From positions 283,233 through 347,232 of IMG/VR virus record IMGVR_UViG_3300027834_000005: DNA of 64,000 nucleotides; one strand, 5' to 3'. The notes below the pieces were generated by a model, which was not told where the DNA came from, did not search any database, and saw only the letters and a list, made by a program, of their open reading frames with translations. The DNA is from a virus. A program made the translations under genes and the position numbers. Positions 15,394 through 23,400 of the stretch are shown piece by piece; the stretch's first letter is position 1; each line of letters starts with the position of its first letter.

Positions 15394-16629
15394 ATGTTAG
15401 CTTTTTTATTAATACTTATCCCATTCGCAGCATTCTTGATTGCGAAATTATGTTTTAACCACAAATTTAACTTCCAAGAGGTCGTGATCGGTATCATCAT
15501 ATGTGCTGCTTCTGCGATAGCCGTTCTTGAAGTATCTAAAAATGGCAAAATGGCTGACAGAGAGATCTGGAACGGCAAAGTTACCTCCAAACAACCAGAG
15601 AAACGCAATTGTCCCGTACCAGACTACGATGGCTGGACAGATGAGTACTCATCCTTCTGTAGTGCCCATGATGATGAAGAGCGTATTGTTGGGTATGAGA
15701 CAGTATGTGACTCTTATAATGATAGCGGCAGCTGCACAAGCTCACATGAAGAGCCAATCTATGAAACGTACTACCGTTATTACTTTAGATACGAACAGCG
15801 TTGGTATGTAAACTCCAATCTGGTTAGCTGGGAAGAACCACGCGTAGGCGGACGTTATAAGCAAGGTCTAAAAGAGCCTAAGAGCTGGACTATTGTCAAG
15901 ATTAACGACCCTGTGAGTGTCACTAGGCCATATGACAACTACGTCAGAGCCGTACCAGAGAGCTTATTCAATAATAAGGAAGTAAAGAACGCACATAGCG
16001 CTAGTGTTCCGGCATACCCAACAGTTCACGGCAGATATAAAGTGAATCGTGTACTATCGGTGGGATATAAAGGTAATATCGACAAAAATAAGCTAAATTA
16101 TGAGCTTGGTAAGGCATTAGGGCGATTAAACCCTGCAAAACAGGTAAATGTCATCGTTATCCTAACTAGTATAGGTGATATGTCATTCCGACATGCCGTA
16201 GAGAACAAATGGCTTGGTGGTAAGAAAAACGACGCTATTATCTTCATTAGTTTAGACACTAACGGTGATATATTGTGGACAGACCTAATGACATTCGGAA
16301 AAAATAAGTTTAATGGTATATATACTGCTAATTTAACTGGCGCAATCAGTGATATGGAAAATATTACTAAAGATAATCAAGGTGAGCTGGTAGGCACTAT
16401 AGAGAACTTAACTGCCAAGCATTATGATCGACCTGCAATGAAAGAATACTTTTATTTAGTGAAGCATATACAACCTTCTACCGGAGCGCTTATATTTGCA
16501 TTCATATTAGACATTCTTATTTGCGTAGGGTTGTTATGGGCATTCAATAAGTACGACTTTGATCCGATAGGCAACTCATACAGACACATTAAGTGGAAAT
16601 TTAATAGACGTAGAAGATTTAGAAGATAA
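15394..16629 (+). CDS. Membrane protein with a TPM-like domain
   Basis: 411 residues. Two N-terminal hydrophobic helices (about residues 2-18 and 29-46), a Cys/Tyr-rich extracytoplasmic region (CPVPDYDGW...CDSYNDSGSC), a middle domain at about 215-320, and a C-terminal helix (about 370-388) followed by an Arg-rich tail. The middle domain reads VNVIVILTS...ENKWLGGKKNDAIIFISLD, similar to the TPM (YgcG) fold, in which a wGiG.k..dnGvl core is typical. TPM proteins often neighbour LemA in bacteria, and a LemA-like gene lies 0.7 kb downstream. The cysteines suggest periplasmic disulfides. The TPM assignment is tentative. Confidence 0.6.
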   Translation: MLAFLLILIPFAAFLIAKLCFNHKFNFQEVVIGIIICAASAIAVLEVSKNGKMADREIWNGKVTSKQPEKRNCPVPDYDGWTDEYSSFCSAHDDEERIVGYETVCDSYNDSGSCTSSHEEPIYETYYRYYFRYEQRWYVNSNLVSWEEPRVGGRYKQGLKEPKSWTIVKINDPVSVTRPYDNYVRAVPESLFNNKEVKNAHSASVPAYPTVHGRYKVNRVLSVGYKGNIDKNKLNYELGKALGRLNPAKQVNVIVILTSIGDMSFRHAVENKWLGGKKNDAIIFISLDTNGDILWTDLMTFGKNKFNGIYTANLTGAISDMENITKDNQGELVGTIENLTAKHYDRPAMKEYFYLVKHIQPSTGALIFAFILDILICVGLLWAFNKYDFDPIGNSYRHIKWKFNRRRRFRR

Positions 16630-16642
16630 ACGGAGAAGGGAA

Positions 16643-16810
16643 ATGGAAATTATTTTAGCGATAATCGTATTAAACGGAGCATTCTCAAAAACTATTGAGT
16701 ATGATATGTCTAGTCTCGCCGAGTGTGAGAGTCACAAGGAAGAGTTAGTGGAGCGATTACGCAAAGATAACTTCGTACTTTCTGCAAAATGCAAAATAGA
16801 AGGAAAATAG
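16643..16810 (+). CDS. Small protein (55 aa)
   Basis: GGAGAAGGG precedes ATG 16643. The hydrophobic N-terminus (MEIILAIIVLNGAF) followed by YDMSSLAECESHKEELVERL and one more Cys suggests a signal-like or membrane-associated peptide. It lies in the same operon as the TPM-like gene, 13 nt after its stop. Function unknown. Confidence 0.6.
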   Translation: MEIILAIIVLNGAFSKTIEYDMSSLAECESHKEELVERLRKDNFVLSAKCKIEGK

Positions 16811-16811
16811 G

Positions 16812-17204
16812 ATGTCAAAAATATTAAGACTAAGTGAATGGATTAAAGGCCGTAAGAATAAAACCGAAACTACACCTGCAAAGTATGCGAAAGGTGAAGA
16901 GAAGCCGGAGCCGGTGCAGGAACCGGAGTATTATTCAGCTATACATATACAACTGAAGAATAATAGAACTCTAAACTTGGAGTTAAAAGTTGCGAAACCT
17001 GATGGTAAGTTTGGTGTTAGAGAGGCATGGTTGGATTTCATCAAATGGTATCACTGTAGAGAGTCATCTGAGGTATACACTTTTAAATATAGAGACGATA
17101 CGTGTTGGACGTATCGATGCATAAAGAAATCAAACATTGAAGAGTACACCATTACTTCTAAAGAAATCAAACATTCGAAGAGTGCATCATTATTTCCAAA
17201 GTAA
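16812..17204 (+). CDS. Hypothetical protein (130 aa)
   Basis: Basic N-terminus with a Pro/Glu linker (GEEKPEPVQEPEYY), then a small domain with Trp and Cys residues (WLDFIKWYHCRE...CWTYRC). One nt after the preceding stop. No motif recognised. Confidence 0.6.
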   Translation: MSKILRLSEWIKGRKNKTETTPAKYAKGEEKPEPVQEPEYYSAIHIQLKNNRTLNLELKVAKPDGKFGVREAWLDFIKWYHCRESSEVYTFKYRDDTCWTYRCIKKSNIEEYTITSKEIKHSKSASLFPK

Positions 17205-17232
17205 AGAAAAGATGGGCTTTTAGATAAAAGTG

Positions 17233-17261
17233 TTGACGGTAAGTGTAAAAGATTATATAGT
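17233..17261 (+). promoter_or_regulatory. Sigma70-type promoter
   Basis: TTGACG (17233-17238), 17 nt, TATAGT (17256-17261), 35 nt before ATG 17297. With the terminator at 17892 it makes the LemA-like gene a single-gene transcription unit. Confidence 0.65.
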
Positions 17262-17296
17262 GAACTCATCAAATACATATCCCAACGGAGAAACAC

Positions 17297-17875
17297 ATGA
17301 AGCAATCAACAAAAACAACGCTAGCTATCGTAGTAACAGTATTGGTCTTAGTATTAGGTCCTATCATTGCATTTGGCGTAGCGTATATCGGGCATAAAGA
17401 TACTGCAGTGGCAACTGAAGAAGGTATTGTAGGTCAATACAAGGCGGACGAGAACACATTGGCCCAGATGTCATTGAAAGTAGTGGAAATGATGCAGGTA
17501 GCTAACTCACATACCGATGATATGGTGAAGTTAATTTCCGCAGCTATGAAAGGTAAGTATGGTGATGACGGAGCAACGGCTAAGATGTTATGGTCGAATG
17601 AATCTACGCAGACTATTGATCCTTCTCTGAAGAAAGAAGTAATGCGTGCCATTAAAGGCGGACGTACTAACTTCGAGCAGATGCAGAATAACAGAATTGA
17701 CATGTGTCGAGCGTATAAGACGACATTAAGACAGACAGTTAGTGGTTTCTTCTTATCACTGGCTAAGTTCCCCGAAATTGACTTGGCAACGTACTGTGAA
17801 ATTGTAAGTTCATCTCATGCTCGTGAAGCTTTCGAGACGAAGATTGACAAAGGTTTAGATCTTAAGAACCTATAG
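17297..17875 (+). CDS. LemA-like membrane protein
   Basis: 192 residues. One N-terminal transmembrane helix (about residues 8-30), then a helical domain. The C-terminal half shows the LemA-like pattern of a helix with NNRIDMCRAYKTTLRQ, then LAKFPEIDL and a closing REAFE. LemA proteins are membrane-anchored four-helix bundles of unclear role, frequently encoded beside TPM proteins. A TPM-like gene lies just upstream. GGAG precedes the start. It has its own promoter and terminator, so it is separately controlled. Confidence 0.65.
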   Translation: MKQSTKTTLAIVVTVLVLVLGPIIAFGVAYIGHKDTAVATEEGIVGQYKADENTLAQMSLKVVEMMQVANSHTDDMVKLISAAMKGKYGDDGATAKMLWSNESTQTIDPSLKKEVMRAIKGGRTNFEQMQNNRIDMCRAYKTTLRQTVSGFFLSLAKFPEIDLATYCEIVSSSHAREAFETKIDKGLDLKNL

Positions 17876-17891
17876 CACTTACTTTATGAAC

Positions 17892-17915
17892 AAAAACCGC
17901 CTAGTGCGGTTTTTT
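17892..17915 (+). terminator. Intrinsic terminator
   Basis: AAAAACCGC, loop CTAGT, GCGGTTTTTT: a GC stem extended by A-T pairs and a T run, right after the LemA-like gene. Confidence 0.8.
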
Positions 17916-17931
17916 ACGTGGAGAACAAAGA

Positions 17932-18426
17932 ATGAGATCTATAATCGTACTGTCCACATGGTGGGGCGGTAAAAAAATAGAAATGAAATGTAAATCGGTA
18001 GATATGGTTGGTATTGATGCGGATTACGTAGCCGCAGGATTACAGATTGATGTTGAAAATGATGGAAAAATGAGACATGGGAAAACTTTCGTACTGAAGG
18101 TGAGAAATATCGAAGAGGTAGATGGTGAGAACATAGACGACTTCGAGAATACATTACGAGGCCTGAAAAAATACGCCATGGTCTTGCATTCATTCAGGTC
18201 ATATGAGAAAGAAGATTTCATTTGTAAGGAAGTGTATGCCAAAGACGATAGAGATGCTGAAAATCAGACGTCGTATTGGTTAATAAATGAGGAATACGAT
18301 AGCGGATGCTGGGTTGAAATAGAAACCAATGAAACTATAACCAAAAAACCGGAACGTATTCACCAGACATCTAAAAGTTATGTTCCTTGTTGGTGGTGCA
18401 AGCTTAAATCCTTTATATTTGGATAA
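17932..18426 (+). CDS. Hypothetical protein (164 aa)
   Basis: ATG 17932 follows GGAG. Acidic soluble protein with a C-terminal CWWCKLK that could bind metal or form a disulfide. No other motif. Lying behind a terminator, it depends on read-through or an unseen promoter. Confidence 0.6.
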   Translation: MRSIIVLSTWWGGKKIEMKCKSVDMVGIDADYVAAGLQIDVENDGKMRHGKTFVLKVRNIEEVDGENIDDFENTLRGLKKYAMVLHSFRSYEKEDFICKEVYAKDDRDAENQTSYWLINEEYDSGCWVEIETNETITKKPERIHQTSKSYVPCWWCKLKSFIFG

Positions 18427-18429
18427 GTC

Positions 18430-18458
18430 TTTACAAAAAAGTCGTGGTGTGGTAAAAT
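18430..18458 (+). promoter_or_regulatory. Sigma70-type promoter
   Basis: TTTACA (18430-18435), 17 nt, TAAAAT (18453-18458), 34 nt before the small gene at 18493. Confidence 0.6.
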
Positions 18459-18492
18459 ACGCACCATAAAACATACCTAGAGCTTATTTATT

Positions 18493-18657
18493 ATGGAAGA
18501 AGACGTTATTGCAGAGTTAGAACGACATAAAAAGTTCATAGCTGGAATGTATGAAATATTATCTGCCGAAGGATACTTCGGTATAGCTACTCAGTGCGAA
18601 GAGCTTACTGAGAGCACAGAAAACTTAATTGAAAGACTAAAAAATGATAAACTTTGA
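18493..18657 (+). CDS. Small helical protein (54 aa)
   Basis: Acidic helical peptide (EEDVIAELERHKKFIAGMYEIL). The ribosome site is weak. Its 3' end overlaps the exonuclease-like gene by 14 nt, and its position behind a clear promoter supports it. Function unknown. Confidence 0.55.
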   Translation: MEEDVIAELERHKKFIAGMYEILSAEGYFGIATQCEELTESTENLIERLKNDKL

Positions 18658-19390
18658 TAATGTAACAATAGTTAATACCGAAACAACTGGACTTGACTTC
18701 AAACAAGACCAAGTCATAGCATTATGCGTAGGATATAAGTCATCCACTGGTAAGTGGGATAATATGACATCTTATTGTAAAGCTGATGTTCCTATTACGC
18801 CAGAAATTTCATACCTACATGACATTACTGAAAGTATGTTAGGCGATAAGAGACTTCATGAGTTAGATGGCGTTATACCTGACGTGAATGAATACGTTGT
18901 AATGTGTAATTCAACTTTTCATGCAGGCATGATTAACGGTAATGGCAGTAAAATGTTATCCGGTAAAAAATTGATATGCGTTAGTAGAATAAGTAAGAAG
19001 CTTGATGCGTTAGGTTTGGGCATGACTAATTATAAATTGCCATACTTGAATCATTTCTTCGGGGCGAACATAAAAAGAAATGATTATGAAACCGACACTG
19101 CTATGCATAACGCCATCATAGGTAAAGTGTTCGAGAAGCAAGTAGAAATGATGAAGGCTTTAGGGCAGATTCATGAATATAATCTTGAAGAGATCTATGA
19201 GTGGTTAGAAGCGCCTATTATATATGAAAATATGACGTTTGGTAAACATGTCGGTAAGCCTATGGTAGAAATACCTATTACTTACTGGACGTGGGCCTTA
19301 AGCAACATGGATTCATTGCAGGAAGATGGCGATAAGTACGATTCTGACTTAGCTGCCTCTGTGGCTGCCGCTTTAGATAAGATTCTATAG
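18644..19390 (+). CDS. Degenerate DnaQ-type exonuclease with DUF3820-like tail
   Basis: 248 residues. The N-terminal 165 residues follow the DEDDh exonuclease fold, but the catalytic set is largely lost. Motif I is VNTETTGLD (first Asp is Asn11, Glu kept). Motif II reads CNSTFHAG, where the expected Asp is His. Motif III reads DTAMHNAII, where the usual His and Asp are Asp and Asn. The C-terminus, MTFGKHVGKPMVEIPITYWTWAL, matches the short DUF3820/ExoX-type C-terminal motif. It is therefore probably a nucleic-acid-binding or regulatory protein without nuclease activity. The function is inferred. Confidence 0.75.
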   Translation: MINFDNVTIVNTETTGLDFKQDQVIALCVGYKSSTGKWDNMTSYCKADVPITPEISYLHDITESMLGDKRLHELDGVIPDVNEYVVMCNSTFHAGMINGNGSKMLSGKKLICVSRISKKLDALGLGMTNYKLPYLNHFFGANIKRNDYETDTAMHNAIIGKVFEKQVEMMKALGQIHEYNLEEIYEWLEAPIIYENMTFGKHVGKPMVEIPITYWTWALSNMDSLQEDGDKYDSDLAASVAAALDKIL

Positions 19391-19729
19391 CGGAGTAGGA
19401 ACATCTGGGGTATCTTGGACGAAATAGTCAGGGTCGAATCGTTGGTATTTGTCATGTGGCATACCAGCATTAGCTTTAGCCTCTTCTCTTCCTCGATATC
19501 CAGCAGATTGCATATCACCTACGACTGGAGTAGAGGTCCAATCCTCTTCTTCGTTATCAACATCATCCGTGACTACGGGCGTGCCCCCTTTATTATCTTT
19601 GGCTTTCTTTTTAGCCTTAGATTCCTCTTCTTCTTTATAAGAAGATGATTCAGGGTTCAACTCAGCATCCAATTCATTGGTGGCTGAAAAGTATTTGTCG
19701 TTTGTCTCGAAAAGTTCTATAAGTCTCAT
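19385..19729 (-). CDS. Acidic, lysine-rich minus-strand protein (114 aa)
   Basis: Starts MRLIELFETNDKYFS, then a long charged, low-complexity middle (KEEEESKAKKKAKDNKGG) and a polar tail. No hydrophobic core domain is obvious. The short amphipathic leader ending in LFE resembles the leader of T4 internal head proteins, which is cut after LxE/IxE by the prohead protease, but this is only a resemblance. A GATAAATA late element lies 5 nt upstream of the ATG. Its 3' end overlaps that of the exonuclease-like gene (convergent). Longer in-frame starts up to 19936 lie opposite another gene and are rejected. Confidence 0.6.
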   Translation of the reverse strand: MRLIELFETNDKYFSATNELDAELNPESSSYKEEEESKAKKKAKDNKGGTPVVTDDVDNEEEDWTSTPVVGDMQSAGYRGREEAKANAGMPHDKYQRFDPDYFVQDTPDVPTPL

Positions 19730-19734
19730 GCTAT

Positions 19735-19742
19735 TATTTATC
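19735..19742 (-). promoter_or_regulatory. Late promoter-like GATAAATA (minus strand)
   Basis: Reads GATAAATA on the minus strand, 5 nt before the start codon at 19729. That spacing would give a very short or absent leader. Confidence 0.4.
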
Positions 19743-19749
19743 AAAAACA

Positions 19750-19778
19750 TTGACCTTATGTGGTCTTTGTAGTATAAT
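19750..19778 (+). promoter_or_regulatory. Sigma70-type promoter
   Basis: TTGACC (19750-19755), 17 nt, TATAAT (19773-19778), 23 nt before ATG 19802, divergent from the minus-strand gene. Confidence 0.7.
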
Positions 19779-19801
19779 ACACGCATTAAAGGAGAGCCAC
19801 A

Positions 19802-20008
19802 ATGAAGAAAGATTATAAAATCAGTGACATCAGCCAAATAACCCGATATAATGGGTTCACTGAGATGCTCTTGCAAGAAGATTACAAGAAATTCAAAGAA
19901 GGTCAGTACTCTAGTGCCGTGTATGTTGCAGAACAAAAGCAGTTCTATGTGTATGGCGAGTTAACCTTCGAAAAAGTTAACGTAGATGAGAATCCATTCA
20001 ATGATTAA
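19802..20008 (+). CDS. Hypothetical protein (68 aa)
   Basis: AGGAGAG precedes ATG 19802. A small soluble protein with Tyr/Phe-rich beta pattern (SSAVYVAEQKQFYVYGEL). No motif recognised. First gene after a good early promoter, so probably expressed early. Confidence 0.65.
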   Translation: MKKDYKISDISQITRYNGFTEMLLQEDYKKFKEGQYSSAVYVAEQKQFYVYGELTFEKVNVDENPFND

Positions 20009-20288
20009 CGTAAACGGCATTGTAACCAACACAGACGCTATCGCTATAGACCCTTTGGAAGTATTTGTGCTCCTAACTATTAAAGCTTTAGTAGTAATCG
20101 ACACTGAAAAGTTCGATGGTGCAGATAGTGTCGGTCTGGATATGAAAACAGACGAAGTTGTAGTTATTAAAGGTACAGGCGTTACACGTTATGGGCCTGA
20201 TGATTTTGAATGTGAGTCTTATGATCGCATTGCCAACTTGTTAATCGGTAAACTTGAATTTTTAGAAGTAGCAAAAAATATTAGATGA
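20001..20288 (+). CDS. Hypothetical protein (95 aa)
   Basis: ATG 20001 overlaps the end of the preceding gene. Beta-rich (VFVLLTIKALVVIDTEKFDGADSVGLDM) and acidic. No recognised motif. Ends just before the clpP promoter. Confidence 0.6.
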   Translation: MINVNGIVTNTDAIAIDPLEVFVLLTIKALVVIDTEKFDGADSVGLDMKTDEVVVIKGTGVTRYGPDDFECESYDRIANLLIGKLEFLEVAKNIR

Positions 20289-20293
20289 TTATG

Positions 20294-20322
20294 TTGACAC
20301 CAATATAAAAATCGAATAGAAT
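20294..20322 (+). promoter_or_regulatory. Promoter of clpP
   Basis: TTGACA (20294-20299), 17 nt, TAGAAT (20317-20322), 37 nt before ATG 20360. Confidence 0.7.
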
Positions 20323-20359
20323 TACAACTCAATACTTTCACTGACAAAAGAGAAAAAAC

Positions 20360-21004
20360 ATGAATACTCCATTATCTAGCTTAGTACCTATGGTCGTTGA
20401 ACAAACCCCTAACGGCGAACGCTCTTACGATATCTTCTCACGTTTACTTAAAGAACGTATCATCTACGTAAGTGGTGAAGTCCATGACGGTATGGCTGAT
20501 ATTGTTACTGCGCAAATGATGTTCCTTGAAGCGGAAAATCCTGAAAGCGATATCAATATGTACATCAATTCTCCTGGTGGTTCTGTTACTGCTGGCTTAG
20601 CCATCTATAACACCGCTCAATTTATCGAATGTGACGTGAAAACTATCGTTACTGGTCAAGCAGCATCAATGGGTAGCTTCTTAGCTCAATCAGGTACTGC
20701 CGGTAAGCGTTTTGTAATGGGCGAATCACGTACTATGATCCATCGTGTTAGTGCCGGTACAGCCAACACACAAGGTTCTATCCACGTTATGCGTGAAGAG
20801 TTGGAAGATATCAAACGTTCGGTTGAAGAAGGTGAGCGTTTGAACGAACGTTTGACTCAACTGTATGTTCAGCATAACTCTGTGGGTAAAACTTACGAAG
20901 AATTGTTCGAAACCATGCGTTACGACACGTTCTTATCAGCAGAAGATGCTGTTAAAGGCGGATTCGCTGACCGTGTAATCAGATCACGTGCCGACTTAAC
21001 CTAA
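20360..21004 (+). CDS. clpP: ClpP-like serine protease
   Basis: Peptidase core of the Clp proteases. 214 residues with the nucleophile in GQAASMGS (Ser103), the His in TMIHRVSAG (His128) and the Asp in RYDTFLSA (Asp189), plus the oligomer and substrate strand [12 protein letters not shown]. All three catalytic residues are present. The His-to-Asp distance is 61 residues against 49 in E. coli ClpP, placing about 12 extra residues in the helical handle region that forms the ring-ring contact. Arginine codons are almost all CGT/CGC, unlike most neighbours. It has its own early promoter and a likely terminator, and it serves ClpX and ClpA encoded elsewhere in the window. Confidence 0.95.
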   Translation: MNTPLSSLVPMVVEQTPNGERSYDIFSRLLKERIIYVSGEVHDGMADIVTAQMMFLEAENPESDINMYINSPGGSVTAGLAIYNTAQFIECDVKTIVTGQAASMGSFLAQSGTAGKRFVMGESRTMIHRVSAGTANTQGSIHVMREELEDIKRSVEEGERLNERLTQLYVQHNSVGKTYEELFETMRYDTFLSAEDAVKGGFADRVIRSRADLT

Positions 21005-21016
21005 GTCTGTGCATAG

Positions 21017-21045
21017 GGGTGGCACAGGAGTGCTGCCCTTTATAA
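21017..21045 (+). terminator. Probable intrinsic terminator after clpP
   Basis: GGGTGGCAC, loop AGGA, GTGCTGCCC (nine pairs including two G-U in RNA), followed by TTTATAATTT. The interrupted T run makes it weaker than the others. Confidence 0.5.
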
Positions 21046-21064
21046 TTTATATCAAGGAAGAAAA

Positions 21065-21475
21065 ATGAAAGACCAGAATATTTTAAAGAACTACACACAT
21101 TTTGTTGACACACTTACTAGTGATGAAAGCACTAAATTTGAATCCTATATCGCACGTTTGACTCAATTGAATGAGCAAGGCTGTGATATTGCTAGATTGG
21201 ACACAGCATCTCAAGGTATGTCGGCGGAAGCAGGCGAATTTGAAGAAGTTGTTAAGAAAATCAAGTATCAGGGTAAAGAATACAACGAAGATAATATTTT
21301 CCACATGCAACGCGAGTTGGGTGATATCATTTTCTATTGGATCAACGCGTGTATGGCGTTAGATATCGATCCGATCAAAGTTATAGAGATGAATGTCGAA
21401 AAGCTGGAAAGCAGATACCCAAGTGGATCATTCGACGTACATTTCAGTGAGAACAGGAAGGACGGTGACGTGTGA
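21065..21475 (+). CDS. mazG: MazG-type nucleotide pyrophosphohydrolase
   Basis: 136 residues with the all-alpha NTP pyrophosphatase motifs GMSAEAGEFEEVVKKI and MQRELGDIIFYW, which supply the EExxE and ExxD magnesium ligands. MazG-like enzymes hydrolyse (d)NTPs, including non-canonical ones. Phage versions are proposed to adjust nucleotide pools. AAGGAAG lies before the ATG. Fits with the ThyA, DHFR and NrdAB genes. Confidence 0.88.
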   Translation: MKDQNILKNYTHFVDTLTSDESTKFESYIARLTQLNEQGCDIARLDTASQGMSAEAGEFEEVVKKIKYQGKEYNEDNIFHMQRELGDIIFYWINACMALDIDPIKVIEMNVEKLESRYPSGSFDVHFSENRKDGDV

Positions 21476-21807
21476 GCGTAGTATTAATAACAACCACGGG
21501 CGAAGCTTTGCCCTTGGTATGTGTATCGAATATCTACGAGCGTGACCAAGAAACAGAAAGTTTTTTAGAGTTTAAATTGTCATGTAGTCTTTTTATGGAA
21601 GGCGATAATTACTTAACAGTTAAAACTATCCACGGTGAATACGCACAGATAGATGTTAGAGACATGCATAACAGTAGAGTTCTATCCCCTCTTGGGCTGA
21701 TAGGTTCTGAGTACATGTATGACGGAACTCTAAAGAATAATCTGTATTGTATGTGGGCAACACTCATAGAACAAGGTATTATACATACCAAACCAACCAA
21801 AGACTGA
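21472..21807 (+). CDS. Hypothetical protein (111 aa)
   Basis: Starts with GTG 21472 overlapping the mazG stop (GTGA), preceded by AGGAAGG. Beta-rich (FLEFKLSCSLFMEGDNYLTVKT) with no motif recognised. Confidence 0.6.
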   Translation: MSVVLITTTGEALPLVCVSNIYERDQETESFLEFKLSCSLFMEGDNYLTVKTIHGEYAQIDVRDMHNSRVLSPLGLIGSEYMYDGTLKNNLYCMWATLIEQGIIHTKPTKD

Positions 21808-21818
21808 CGGAGAATACC

Positions 21819-22058
21819 ATGAGTAATTCATTAGGCGGCGAACCAGTTACAAGACGTTTCGAAAAAAAATGGAACGAATTCATTGATGACTTTTGTTATC
21901 GTGAACTTGGTAATAAAGGTGCCAATATCATGACGCCAGAAGACTTCATGTTCTTGAAGTTATCTTCGACTGATGAAATTGTCGTGGAAAACGACGGAGT
22001 AAAACCACCTGACGGTTATGAAATCGGTAGTGATGGATATGCCAAGCGTACTTGGTAA
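21819..22058 (+). CDS. Hypothetical protein (79 aa)
   Basis: ACGGAGA before ATG 21819 sets the start; an in-frame ATG at 21747 lies inside the previous gene. Soluble, with a polar C-terminus (GYEIGSDGYAKRTW). Unknown function. Confidence 0.6.
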   Translation: MSNSLGGEPVTRRFEKKWNEFIDDFCYRELGNKGANIMTPEDFMFLKLSSTDEIVVENDGVKPPDGYEIGSDGYAKRTW

Positions 22059-22077
22059 AAACTTAGTAACGGAAATA

Positions 22078-23010
22078 ATGCAAATGGGTAACTATTCGTG
22101 GTGGGCCGAAAACAATGGCGGTCAGTATGGAAGTAAAAATAAAACTAGAGCTGAATTGATACGTGACTTGGCGCAAAGAACAAAGCAAAAAGAACGTATC
22201 AATATAGTAGAGGCTGCCATCAAAAAAGGCACGTTATTTGACGTGTGTAATGTGGACTCTATGAATGACCAAGACCTTATTGGTCTTATTGATGCCGGTA
22301 TCATAGATTACACTGTTCTGTCTAACCGTAAAGGTTACATGTCTAGGCATGTAAGGATAGGCCTGTTTGCAGCTAAGCCAAATAACGAAACATATAAGTT
22401 GATATCAGATCGTATTCCTAGTAAGGATGAATATGGTGTCCTTGTTAGAGGGAAAGCTGGATTCAAACTTAAGAAGTATGGACTTTCAGACACTCTTAAG
22501 CTTCATTGTTATGATTGGGGCGAATATGTGTCTAAAGGTAGAAAATCTACTGATGAAAGACTCGCTGAGTTTAAATCTGTATTCCATACCTTTAGGAATA
22601 AGTCAGATGTTAGGGCTATGTTATTCAATACGCCTTTATTAATGTCTGTCCTTGATACGTCTGACTACCAACGTAGTCCTTTAACTGCCAAGGAGCTATG
22701 CTCGTTCATTAACCGTGACTTGAAACGTGCAGATAGAAAAGATGTGATAACTCGTGATCTTTATGAATGGTTAGAGCAAGAGATATTCATGGAAACGTTG
22801 AGTGGGAAGTCTAAAGTGTCTAAGCCTATGCAGAAGAATCTCGATGAGCTTCTAGAAATATTGGAAGAGAAGGAAGATCCTAACTACGGTATGGAATCTG
22901 AAGGTGAATCCGCAGTGATTGAATATCAAGATCATGATAGTGATGATATTGATGCGATGGTTGAAATATTAGCTGCTCACCACGAAGATAAAGGCTACGT
23001 GAAAAAATAA
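22078..23010 (+). CDS. Hypothetical protein (310 aa)
   Basis: Helical, basic N-terminal two-thirds and an acidic C-terminus (LEEKEDPNYGMESEGE). Contains a Trp-rich start (MGNYSWWAENNGG). ATG 22078 or 22084 is likely; in-frame ATGs from 22018 overlap the upstream gene. No catalytic motif recognised. The promoter of the next unit follows its stop at once. Confidence 0.6.
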   Translation: MQMGNYSWWAENNGGQYGSKNKTRAELIRDLAQRTKQKERINIVEAAIKKGTLFDVCNVDSMNDQDLIGLIDAGIIDYTVLSNRKGYMSRHVRIGLFAAKPNNETYKLISDRIPSKDEYGVLVRGKAGFKLKKYGLSDTLKLHCYDWGEYVSKGRKSTDERLAEFKSVFHTFRNKSDVRAMLFNTPLLMSVLDTSDYQRSPLTAKELCSFINRDLKRADRKDVITRDLYEWLEQEIFMETLSGKSKVSKPMQKNLDELLEILEEKEDPNYGMESEGESAVIEYQDHDSDDIDAMVEILAAHHEDKGYVKK

Positions 23011-23012
23011 TA

Positions 23013-23041
23013 TTGACCGTGAATGTAATTGTTGGTATTAT
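23013..23041 (+). promoter_or_regulatory. Sigma70-type promoter
   Basis: TTGACC (23013-23018), 17 nt, TATTAT (23036-23041), 23 nt before ATG 23065. Confidence 0.65.
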
Positions 23042-23064
23042 TTAAAAAAGTGGAGAATGATGTT

Positions 23065-23400
23065 ATGGCTAAGAAGAAAAAATTAATGATGGATCAGTAC
23101 ATATCAGGCAAAGACTATCGTATGTTCATAGTTAAGTGTGATGATATTGCTGAAGTAAAGAAAGTTGTGCGTTGGTCTCGTAAGGGTTGCATAGGAACAT
23201 TCTGTACATCTCAAATTCTTTCTGAAAAACAGACATTTCACTCTCGTATGAGCGGAGCTAAATCTGAATTTTATGCATATGTTGGTTTTACCAATGACGA
23301 TGATTCTATGGCAATGCAGCTATCTTTTGATATGGCCAAAGAAGTTCCTATGTGGCCATCCACCACACGATTTAGTGTGTATGTGATGTCAGATGATTGA
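23065..23400 (+). CDS. Hypothetical protein (111 aa)
   Basis: TGGAGA precedes ATG 23065; an in-frame ATG at 23029 lies within the promoter. Begins with a Lys run (MAKKKKLMM). The rest looks like a small alpha/beta domain. No motif recognised. Overlaps the next gene by 8 nt. Confidence 0.6.
   Translation: MAKKKKLMMDQYISGKDYRMFIVKCDDIAEVKKVVRWSRKGCIGTFCTSQILSEKQTFHSRMSGAKSEFYAYVGFTNDDDSMAMQLSFDMAKEVPMWPSTTRFSVYVMSDD

Noticed and set aside
17051-17305. Minus-strand frame across the LemA promoter region
   Set aside because: No start signals, and it overlaps a clear promoter and a plus-strand gene.
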